Assembly (NCBI GenBank): GCA_020832865.1
Contig: JAJHRJ010000008.1
Span: forward strand, 1 to 11,454
Direction of reading: 5' to 3'
DNA length: 11,454 bases
From: Desulfurococcaceae archaeon
Lineage (GTDB): Archaea; Thermoproteota; Thermoprotei_A; Sulfolobales; Desulfurococcaceae
A program made the position numbers and the translations under genes. This document shows positions 1-5,351 of the stretch, piece after piece. The notes beneath the pieces are model-generated. The model was not told where the DNA came from and did no database searches. It saw only the letters and a program-made list of their open reading frames with translations. Positions within the stretch are counted from its first letter, which is position 1, and every line of letters starts with the position of its first letter.

Positions 1-5
1 TATTT

Positions 6-45
6 AGTGTTAGACAGAAAAGCCGGGAAAAGGGTGTCTAACACT
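6..45. repeat. Inverted repeat IR1 (11-bp arms) immediately upstream of the small gene
   Basis: The arms AGTGTTAGACA (6-16) and TGTCTAACACT (35-45) are perfectly complementary around an 18-base spacer. The right arm runs into a possible TTG start at 45 and contains the in-frame TAA (39-41) that closes the reading frame upstream. The same arm sequence recurs at 539-576 and, altered, at 640-651. It could be an operator, a leader-RNA hairpin or a mobile-element end; the sequence alone does not decide. Confidence 0.85.
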
Positions 46-98
46 TGAATACGCCTGAGACCCCGCTCGCGCTTAGATCACTACTCGGAGATATATCT

Positions 99-500
99 GT
101 GAGCGTGGAAGACTTGGGTCAACTAGAAGAGGCCACTAGTAGATTTATGAGAGATTACGATACTCTCATTGAGCTTTTACGGCGTACTGGTCTACTAGAC
201 TTGGTCAGAATCTACGATAAGATCAAGAATTGCGCTGAGCACTACAGCTGGGTCTTAAATAAAGCAGGCAAGAAGTACTACTATTACTACTTAAAGTGTA
301 AAGAGCAGAAGCCTATGACTATTTACATTGGGAAAACACCAGAAGGATATAACGCTATTAAGCGCGCAGCGAGAGCAGCCATTGAGTTAAAACAAGTATT
401 AGATAAACTACGTGGAGACTTAAAAGAACTAGAAGTAGCTACAAAGACATTTAAAGAGAACATAGAAGCACTTGGAGTAACAAGGAGTCTAAAACACTAA
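99..500 (+). CDS. Unrecognised small basic protein with Tyr-rich beta-hairpin, bracketed by inverted repeats
   Basis: I do not recognise a named gene. The frame is open from a TTG at 45 (151 residues). I prefer GTG at 99 (133 residues) because GGAG (87-90) lies 8 bases upstream of it, and because the bases after the TTG (TGAATACGC, 46-54) recur at 590-598 in non-coding repeat DNA, so they may be repeat rather than code. Numbered from the TTG start, the protein has a helical N-terminal half, then a strand-turn-strand segment around residues 77-99 (KKYYYYYLK, then TIYIGK), then a long charged helix to the C-terminus that may form a coiled coil. The pattern Tyr-run/strand/YIGK/helix recalls small archaeal and transposon-associated proteins of the DUF6788 type, but the usual cysteines are lacking, so this is only a resemblance. 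There are no catalytic motifs, signal peptide or membrane segment. The bracketing repeats suggest a mobile or self-regulated unit. Confidence 0.6.
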   Translation: MSVEDLGQLEEATSRFMRDYDTLIELLRRTGLLDLVRIYDKIKNCAEHYSWVLNKAGKKYYYYYLKCKEQKPMTIYIGKTPEGYNAIKRAARAAIELKQVLDKLRGDLKELEVATKTFKENIEALGVTRSLKH

Positions 501-538
501 CATGCTTCAACAGGCTTTAGCCCTCTCAGGATTTAATG

Positions 539-576
539 GTGTTAGACAGAAAACTCTTGCTTTTTCTGTCTAACAC
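539..576. repeat. Inverted repeat IR2 (15-bp perfect arms, 8-base loop)
   Basis: GTGTTAGACAGAAAA (539-553) and TTTTCTGTCTAACAC (562-576) are exact complements separated by 8 bases. This is the strongest hairpin in the window. It lies 38 bases after the small gene's stop and repeats the IR1 arm sequence. Past the right arm, TGAATACGC (590-598) repeats the bases that follow IR1. It may terminate or protect the transcript, act as a protein site, or mark an element end. Confidence 0.9.
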
Positions 577-639
577 TCTCCTAGCAACCTGAATACGCAC
601 AAAACACGTGGACAACTTTCTCTCCGGTTCACTCGTTTT

Positions 640-651
640 AGTGTTAAACAG
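640..651. repeat. Third, diverged copy of the repeat left arm
   Basis: AGTGTTAAACAG matches the left arm AGTGTTAGACAG with one change, and is again preceded by TTT as at IR1. It is complementary, with one mismatch over 12 bases, to the right arm of IR2 (CTGTCTAACACT, 566-577), so these two could also pair. A possible decayed right half, AACACTGTGAATAGC (731-745), resembles AACACTTGAATACGC (40-54) with two indels. Confidence 0.55.
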
Positions 652-768
652 GGAAATTGCAAGTGAGTGTTTATGTAGCTATTTTCGAGTGCAGATTAAA
701 TCATTATTCCTCTGGGGTTTCTCTGAGGCAAACACTGTGAATAGCTGTAATTAGTTTTTAAATATCCT

Positions 769-800
769 GCCCGGGATTCCCGGGCTCCGTTTGAGTTTTT
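769..800 (+). terminator. GC-rich hairpin followed by a T-run; terminator or start of a small RNA
   Basis: GCCCGGG (769-775) and CCCGGGC (779-785) form a perfect 7-bp stem with a 3-base loop, followed by TTTTT at 796-800. This layout suits a plus-strand terminator. The TATA-like TTTTTAAATAT at 755-765 lies just upstream, so it could instead be the GC-rich 5' part of an unrecognised RNA, although the stem begins closer to the TATA than archaeal transcription normally starts. Confidence 0.35.
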
Positions 801-931
801 ACAGTATCACAGCCAAGGCTATCAGGACTCCACTTAACTCACGAGGTTTCATCTATACTGGAAGTCGTAATTTAAGCTCCAAGGGTTTTTCTAGGTTCAT
901 CACTTAGTAGTTGAGTACACTCATTAGAGCT

Positions 932-976
932 AAAAACACGAACTCGCAACTAATCACAATTATACTGTAGATTAGT
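932..976 (-). terminator. Probable terminator of the XPB operon
   Basis: On the minus strand the XPB stop (978-976) runs directly into a stem with arms 976-970 and 955-949 (ACTAATC/GATTAGT) and a 14-base loop, then a TTTTT run at 936-932. Archaeal termination relies mainly on T-runs, so the T-run is the more meaningful part. Confidence 0.35.
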
Positions 977-2640
977 CACAGGCTTGTAGTGGAGTCTACA
1001 GCTCCTCGGCGTTTTCTAGACTGGTATTCCTCAGGTGTTTTCTCGACTACTACTTCGTATAGTTTCGCGTAGCCTCCGCGTGTTTTAGGCCTTAGGAGTC
1101 TGCCTAGGCGCTGTATGAATTGCCTTCTAGAGCCTGTTCCAGAGACGATTATACCTATATTGGCGTCTGGGATATCTATACCCTCATCGCCCACTGTTGT
1201 AACTACTAGGATTCCGCGTGGACTCTGCTTAAATAGTTCTAGTACATGTTTCCTCTCGCTCTCAGGCATTTCACCTACTAGTAGTAAGCCCCTTGTCCTC
1301 TCTGCTATTTCTCTCGCCTGGTCTACGTACTGAGTAAACACTATGACCTTGTTACCCAGCTCGAACTCTCTTAGTGCGAGCTCCACAGCCCTATTGATCT
1401 TAGACTTAGAGTACGCTATGAGCTTTCGTAGCTCACTGTGAACTCTGAGAGCCTCTATGGAGTCTGGTACTCCTCTACGTGCCTCCTCGAGGACCTCTGT
1501 GAAGGGCTTGTTTTTAGCGTACTTATAGTATAAGTCGCGAAGCCTCTTATACTCTACAAGCTCTTCTCTACTCAGTTTGACTTTAACTGTTACTAGCTGA
1601 TATGGTGCCAAGTACCCCTGCTCTACTAGTTCACTAGGCGACTTATAGTACACTATGCCCCCCATTAGGGGAAAGAGCTCTTCGTGTTTACCATCCTCTC
1701 TCTCAGGAGTAGCTGATAATCCCATTCTATACTGAGCTAAACTGTGTAGAGCTATATACTTAAACTTCTCAGCTGGTAAGTGGTGCACCTCATCAATTAT
1801 AATCATGTCAAAGTAGGGTGATATCTGGTTAATGTACCTGTACCCGCTCTGGTAAGTTATAATAGTTATTGGTGAGAGCCTCTTCTCCTCACTATAGAAT
1901 AACCCAACCATACTGGGGGGTATAGTAGTATACTTTAACACGAAGTCGCGCCACTGATAAGCCTGCTCTTTAGTATAAACAACTATGAGCGTTCTCACAG
2001 CGGTGTGCGTAATAGCCTTTATAGCTATAATGCTCTTACCAGCACCAGTTGGTAGGGCTATAATGCCTTTACCACTACTACTAATCCACGCCTTAAACGC
2101 CTCTTCTTGGTAGTCTCTCAGAGTAATGTTCTTTAACTCTGGCTTTAAGGCAAGTGGTTTAGGTGCGAGTAACCCACGTGGATCTCTGACTTGTAGCCCG
2201 AGATCTCTCAGCTTTGCGAGTAATTCGCGGGCGTAGTAAGGTAGAATCCCCAGTGTAGTAGTGCCTCTGAACTGATCTACGCTGCGAGTAACCTTTGCAC
2301 TGTGTGGTATAAGGGTAAAAGCGCCCTTTACGAGGCTGCTCACGAGTAATGGGTACTCTACTTTAACAACCCCCCTAGTAGTATCCCAGTCTACATTGAT
2401 GGAGTAGTCGCTAAAGGATCTCTCGGCTTCACTCCACGACCCCTCAACTTCTAGCTCCAGCTCTTCAACTAGGCGCTTAACATCGCTTAGCGTGTAGCCG
2501 TTTTGTAGGGCTTTTTTCGCATTTAACACAAATACTCTAAACCCCTCCTCTGAGCCTGCGTAATCCGCTATTTTCAGTAACTCAGCGAAGTCGTCTTCTT
2601 CAAGCCAGTGTCTAGTTTTAAGCTTAATCATCTTCATCAC
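976..2640 (-). CDS. xpb: XPB-family superfamily 2 DNA helicase (archaeal XPB/Rad25)
   Basis: ATP-dependent DNA-unwinding enzyme related to eukaryotic XPB of TFIIH, acting in DNA repair and possibly promoter opening. The protein has 554 residues. An extra helical N-terminal part (about 1-85) precedes a short damage-recognition-like region (about 86-170). The first helicase domain has a Q-like RDYQEEA segment (175-181), Walker A LPTGAGKS (196-203), DEVHH (283-287), SAT (309-311) and the XPB-specific RED triad (314-316). The second domain has GDEGID (484-489) and QRLGRLLRP (510-518). Region 355-415 matches the XPB thumb. GTG 2640, ATG 2637 and ATG 2631 are all possible starts. The gene overlaps the upstream gene by about 17 bases, so translation is probably coupled. 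It is longer than the euryarchaeal homologue of roughly 450 residues because of the N-terminal extension. The usual partner nuclease Bax1 (DUF790) is not downstream. The family call is very secure; the cellular role is inferred. Confidence 0.93.
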   Translation of the reverse strand: MMKMIKLKTRHWLEEDDFAELLKIADYAGSEEGFRVFVLNAKKALQNGYTLSDVKRLVEELELEVEGSWSEAERSFSDYSINVDWDTTRGVVKVEYPLLVSSLVKGAFTLIPHSAKVTRSVDQFRGTTTLGILPYYARELLAKLRDLGLQVRDPRGLLAPKPLALKPELKNITLRDYQEEAFKAWISSSGKGIIALPTGAGKSIIAIKAITHTAVRTLIVVYTKEQAYQWRDFVLKYTTIPPSMVGLFYSEEKRLSPITIITYQSGYRYINQISPYFDMIIIDEVHHLPAEKFKYIALHSLAQYRMGLSATPEREDGKHEELFPLMGGIVYYKSPSELVEQGYLAPYQLVTVKVKLSREELVEYKRLRDLYYKYAKNKPFTEVLEEARRGVPDSIEALRVHSELRKLIAYSKSKINRAVELALREFELGNKVIVFTQYVDQAREIAERTRGLLLVGEMPESERKHVLELFKQSPRGILVVTTVGDEGIDIPDANIGIIVSGTGSRRQFIQRLGRLLRPKTRGGYAKLYEVVVEKTPEEYQSRKRRGAVDSTTSL

Positions 2641-3052
2641 TCAGATACGCTAAGACCCTGCTTGAGGGGTAGTTGTAAGTACTCCAGGTAATACTGCTAT
2701 CCCTACACACAGCGTAGTAGACACCTAGTGACCGTGACTTATCCACGTAGAAGTGCACTTTACCTCCCTCTTTCACAATGTAATTAGCGTGTTTAAAAAG
2801 CAGCGTGGTTTTCCAGTCTACGACCACGTTCTCATCTAGCTGGACATGTAAGCCCTCAACGTCAACGAGTAGACTTCCTGACTGTACTGGGCTTAATGAG
2901 AGAACTAGGCACAGTTCTACATCTCTACAATTACCACACAGCTCTAGTAGATCCCAGCCTAGAGCCACTGCGCTATCTAAGGCTGAGAGTACTAGTGGTG
3001 ACTTTAAATTGAACTTCCCGGCCTTATCGCTGAGAGTATATGAGGACGTCAC
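2624..3052 (-). CDS. Unrecognised protein with a CxxC motif, co-transcribed with XPB
   Basis: 142 residues starting at GTG 3052, with no family I can name. Visible features are a short helix (about 19-37), then CGNC (39-42) with further cysteines at 48 and 116, and a beta-strand-rich remainder alternating hydrophobic and charged residues, ending in an acidic tail (SDEDD). CxxC could be a metal or redox site, but no full zinc ribbon is evident. There is no signal peptide or membrane helix. It overlaps the start of the XPB gene, which suggests joint expression and perhaps a physical partnership. It does not resemble Bax1, which is a much larger nuclease. No clear Shine-Dalgarno sequence precedes it; TTTTAAGTACT (3101-3091, minus strand) may be its TATA box, giving a short leader. 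Confidence that it is a gene comes from the operon-style overlap and codon use like its neighbours. Confidence 0.75.
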   Translation of the reverse strand: MTSSYTLSDKAGKFNLKSPLVLSALDSAVALGWDLLELCGNCRDVELCLVLSLSPVQSGSLLVDVEGLHVQLDENVVVDWKTTLLFKHANYIVKEGGKVHFYVDKSRSLGVYYAVCRDSSITWSTYNYPSSRVLAYLSDEDD

Positions 3053-3090
3053 AATTATCGCCGCGTGGGTTTTTCATCAGGCTTTTACTC

Positions 3091-3160
3091 AGTACTTAAA
3101 ACCCCGCTCATCTAGGAACTAGATTTGTCTTTGTCTCTTTTAATTATTACCTTTTTAAAC
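3091..3160. promoter_or_regulatory. Divergent promoters for the XPB operon (-) and the GfcR-like gene (+)
   Basis: The 134-base gap between the divergent starts holds a minus-strand TATA-like TTTTAAGTACT (3101-3091) and a plus-strand TATA-like CTTTTTAAAC (3151-3160). The latter lies about 30 bases before the GTG/ATG of the plus gene, implying a very short leader. Confidence 0.4.
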
Positions 3161-3186
3161 ATTTAATTTAATTTAGGGAGAGATTA

Positions 3187-4014
3187 GTGATGAGGTCAAG
3201 GATTATGAGAGTTAAATCTAAATATAGGCAACTAGTTGTGAGAAAGCCGCTTGAACACGAGGTTTCAGTGTTTGCGGAGAAAATAGTGAAGGCTTATGGT
3301 GGGACTAAGGCTGATAGGTTAAAGCTTAGACTACTAGCTAGAGATGTCTTAAGGCTACTAAAACCAGTAATGTCGTACAGAGACCTCTACAGCCTAACTG
3401 GTTTACCAGAGTCTGTTCTGTGTAGATATGTTAAGGGCTCAATACTCCCAAGCTTTGAGCAGGCTGTTAGAATACTAGCTAAAATAGCACTCTCAGTAGA
3501 CTTAAACTACCTGTTAAAAGATCTAGTTGAGCAGGAGAAGAGCCCAGTCATAGATTTGCTGCGCGTCCTCAAAGACCCCTATATTGCGAGGCTTTTAGCC
3601 ACTATTGTAATACTGGAGCTCGTGGGCAGAGAGATAACTAAGATAGTAGCTACTGCTGAAGCGGTACTGCCCATTGTCTCTCTCATTGCAGTAGAGTTTA
3701 ACGCGCCTATAGTGCTAGTTAAGAGAAGGAGCTATCCCGGTGTACAGTACTACAGTACAACTGTCATGAAGAGCCCTAAGGACATAGAGTCTCTATTCAT
3801 TGACAGAGACCTCATTAGCAAAAAAGATAAGCTACTAGTTGTAGCAGACGTAGTGTACACAGGGAGAACGCTAGAAGCCGTCTTACAGATCCTCGAGAAA
3901 TCTAAGGCAGAGGTAGTAGATGTAATAGCAGTACTGGGTCTAGGTAGACACTGGGAGGAGAGACTAAAACCCTATAATGTTAAAGTGCTCTCAACTGTGC
4001 CCTTTGAGCTCTAG
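3187..4014 (+). CDS. HTH-phosphoribosyltransferase-like transcription regulator (GfcR / PyrE-related family)
   Basis: 275 residues. An HTH-like segment lies at about 62-100 (MSYRDLYSLTGLPESVL onwards), followed by a type I phosphoribosyltransferase fold (about 130-275). This is the architecture of the archaeal PyrE-related regulators such as haloarchaeal GfcR, which use the transferase fold as a sensor rather than an enzyme. The 'TAEAVLPIVSLIA' segment (156-168) matches the conserved substrate loop, and VVADVVYTGRT (218-228) is the PRPP loop. The first acidic residue of the usual DD pair is Ala here (A220-D221), so catalysis is doubtful while binding of a phosphoribosyl ligand remains possible. 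GTG 3187 and ATG 3190 are both usable; GGGAG (3176-3180) is 6 or 9 bases upstream. The target genes are unknown; in haloarchaea the family controls sugar metabolism, which cannot be assumed here. The next gene is 59 bases downstream and has its own TATA-like box. Confidence 0.8.
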   Translation: MMRSRIMRVKSKYRQLVVRKPLEHEVSVFAEKIVKAYGGTKADRLKLRLLARDVLRLLKPVMSYRDLYSLTGLPESVLCRYVKGSILPSFEQAVRILAKIALSVDLNYLLKDLVEQEKSPVIDLLRVLKDPYIARLLATIVILELVGREITKIVATAEAVLPIVSLIAVEFNAPIVLVKRRSYPGVQYYSTTVMKSPKDIESLFIDRDLISKKDKLLVVADVVYTGRTLEAVLQILEKSKAEVVDVIAVLGLGRHWEERLKPYNVKVLSTVPFEL

Positions 4015-4026
4015 CCAGGATACCCG

Positions 4027-4036
4027 CTATAAAAGG
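4027..4036 (+). promoter_or_regulatory. TATA box upstream of the AbrB-ACT gene
   Basis: The sequence around CTATAAAAGG is a good archaeal TATA element about 40 bases before the GTG start, suggesting that the AbrB-ACT and DUF72 genes can be transcribed independently of the GfcR-like gene. Confidence 0.45.
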
Positions 4037-4073
4037 CATTTTCTAGTTATTCTAAATAGTAGTCTATAAAGAG

Positions 4074-4493
4074 GTGTTTAGAACGCTATCTATTGAGGAG
4101 ACAGTTAAAGTAGACTCTAAGGGCAGAGTTACTATTCCAGCATCTATTAGAGAGCTGTTTAATATTAGAGAGGGTATGTACCTCTTAATAGTCGCTGATA
4201 AGAACACTCGGGAAATAAAGCTGATCCCCTTACCAGTCGCGGCGAAGCTTATGAGAATAAAAGTACTGGTGGAGGACAGGGTAGGAGTACTAGCTGAGTT
4301 AACAAACTTCCTAGCAGGCCTAAGTATAGATATCGTGTCAACAAAGTGCGTAGTATTAAAGCGCGAGGAGCTAGGTGAGTGCGAGATGATTGTTGATACT
4401 AGTAGGAGCACTATTACTAGCACTGAGACCCTAGTGAGCAGGCTTAGAACACTTGAACCCGTCAAAGAAGTAGAAATATCAGTTTTAACATAG
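4074..4493 (+). CDS. AbrB-type DNA-binding domain fused to an ACT domain
   Basis: 139 residues from GTG 4074. Residues 8-54 are a typical SpoVT/AbrB swapped-hairpin DNA-binding domain: VKVDSKGRVTIPASIRELFNIREG is the diagnostic stretch at 11-34. Residues 60-139 look like an ACT domain: a strand MRIKVLVEDRVGVLAELTNFL (beta then the 'DR.GVLA' turn and helix), a second strand pair around 85-108, and a final helix and strand. ACT domains usually bind amino acids or other small ligands, so the protein is probably a ligand-responsive transcription regulator acting as a dimer or higher oligomer. Ligand and targets cannot be read from the sequence. Its stop codon TAG (4491-4493) is immediately followed by the GTG start of the DUF72 gene, so the two are almost surely one transcript with coupled translation. 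An alternative view is an antitoxin, as AbrB domains occur there, but no toxin gene is adjacent. Confidence 0.85.
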   Translation: MFRTLSIEETVKVDSKGRVTIPASIRELFNIREGMYLLIVADKNTREIKLIPLPVAAKLMRIKVLVEDRVGVLAELTNFLAGLSIDIVSTKCVVLKREELGECEMIVDTSRSTITSTETLVSRLRTLEPVKEVEISVLT

Positions 4494-5282
4494 GTGTTAA
4501 GGTCTTTGAGTAGGAGACTATACATTGGCTGCTGCGGTTTTCCCTGTGCGAGGAAAAAGTACTACGAGTACTTTAAGATAGTAGAGCTCCAGAACACCTT
4601 CTACGAGTTACCATCCACTGAGTGGGCTTTAAATCTGAGGTCTGAGGCACCAGGAGACTTCGTGTTCACAGTTAAAGCATGGCAGGTGATAACTCACCCT
4701 AGTAAATCACCCACTTGGAGCAAGATGAAGAGGCGTGTTGAAGGTAACTTAGAGAACTATGGCTACTTGAGGCCAACACGTGAAAACTTAAATGCACTAG
4801 AGAAGACACTGGGAGTAGCACGTGCCCTCAGATCAGAGTTCATAGTTCTTCAAACACCTGGAGGCATGCCTTATAGTAGTGAGAGCGTGAAATGGGTTAA
4901 CGAGTTCTTTGAGCGCGCGAAAAGCCTACTACGTAGTGGAGAAGTCTTAGGCTGGGAGCCGAGGGGTGAGTGGCTTAGGGCCCCAGAGTTGAAGAGTATA
5001 CTAGAGAAACACGAAATTGTACATGTAGTGGACATATTCAGAAATAAGCCGCTCTACAAGCATCAAGGCGTCTTATACGTGAGACTACACGGAATAGGAC
5101 CTGGGGAAGTAAACTATAGTTACGTGTACACTGAGAAAGACCTAGTAGAGCTGAAAGAAATGATCCTACGAGAGGACTTTCAAGCGGCATTTGTGCTATT
5201 CAACAATGTGAAAATGCTGAATAACGCTCTTGAGTTCAAGAAAATACTAGAGGCTGAGAAGAGAGAACTCGTGGTTCTCTAG
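4494..5282 (+). CDS. DUF72 (YecE-like) TIM-barrel protein
   Basis: 262 residues. The family is recognised from YIGCCGF near the N-terminus (10-16; usually IG.SGW), VELQNTFYELPS (30-41), FVFTVKAWQVITH (56-68), LQTP (119-122), WEPR (154-157), YVRLHG (195-200) and FVLFNNVK (233-240). Members adopt a TIM barrel with a conserved pocket; the biochemical function is not established. The length is normal for the family. No signal peptide or membrane segment is seen, so it is cytoplasmic. GTG at 4494 follows the preceding stop codon without a gap; TTG at 4506 would be an alternative. Being locked to the AbrB-ACT regulator is the only contextual hint: the regulator may control this gene or sense a metabolite that it handles. 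Two cysteines (13, 14) replace the usual Ser-Gly region, a feature shared by some archaeal members as far as I recall. Confidence 0.88.
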   Translation: MLRSLSRRLYIGCCGFPCARKKYYEYFKIVELQNTFYELPSTEWALNLRSEAPGDFVFTVKAWQVITHPSKSPTWSKMKRRVEGNLENYGYLRPTRENLNALEKTLGVARALRSEFIVLQTPGGMPYSSESVKWVNEFFERAKSLLRSGEVLGWEPRGEWLRAPELKSILEKHEIVHVVDIFRNKPLYKHQGVLYVRLHGIGPGEVNYSYVYTEKDLVELKEMILREDFQAAFVLFNNVKMLNNALEFKKILEAEKRELVVL

Positions 5283-5313
5283 AGCATTGTAGACTCCTCT
5301 AGCTCTTAGAAGG

Positions 5314-5340
5314 TTTTTCCACATCTGAGTGTGGGTTTTT
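5314..5340 (+). terminator. Hairpin with T-runs after the DUF72 gene
   Basis: CCACA (5319-5323) pairs with TGTGG (5330-5334) around a 6-base loop. T-runs lie on both sides (5314-5318 and 5336-5340). It sits between convergent genes 37 bases after the DUF72 stop and fits a plus-strand terminator. Confidence 0.55.
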
Positions 5341-5351
5341 ACCCATGGGAT

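Larger units (their letters stand above)
501..975. other. Gene-poor convergent intergenic region (about 475 bases)
   Basis: This stretch lies between the 3' ends of the small gene (+) and the XPB gene (-). I see no convincing reading frame, tRNA or rRNA. It holds IR2, the third repeat copy, a GC-rich hairpin (769-785) and a hairpin with T-run at the XPB 3' end (932-976). Its size is unusual against the tight packing elsewhere, which fits an insertion site or a decayed element. Confidence 0.6.

Noticed and set aside
6..576. IS200/IS605-type element, whose ends also carry hairpins
   Set aside because: The enclosed protein has no HUH motif or catalytic Tyr context of TnpA, and no TnpB/RuvC motifs.
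566..651. Integron attC-like site
   Set aside because: GTCTAAC (568-574) and GTTAAAC (643-649) fit the RYYYAAC/GTTRRRY core and enclose 82 bases after a small gene. But the arms belong to a symmetrical repeat family with perfect hairpins, clear L boxes and extrahelical bases are not seen, and no integrase gene is present.
1..750. CRISPR array
   Set aside because: The repeats are inverted pairs with very uneven spacing (tens to hundreds of bases) and a gene between; there are no regular spacers or cas genes.
766..790. tRNA T-arm or tRNA 3' fragment
   Set aside because: The stem is GC-rich, but the loop has three bases and no TTCNA; no cloverleaf can be built around it.
822..903. C/D box small RNA on the minus strand
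   Set aside because: GTGATGA (903-897), TAGATGA (855-849) and CTGA (825-822) occur in order, but no box D' is found, the C to C' spacing is too long and the terminal stem is only three base pairs.
3052..3080. C box-like CTGATGAAA upstream of the 142-residue gene (minus strand)
   Set aside because: No box D at a suitable distance, and it lies in the leader of a coding gene.
2805..3122. Plus-strand reading frame opposite the 142-residue gene
   Set aside because: Ser/Thr-rich composition typical of an antisense shadow, no ribosome site, and it covers the start region of the minus-strand gene, which has the operon overlap with XPB.
4064..4525. Long minus-strand reading frame opposite the AbrB-ACT gene
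   Set aside because: It is Ser/Thr/Leu-rich without recognisable domain, and is the mirror of a clear AbrB-ACT gene.
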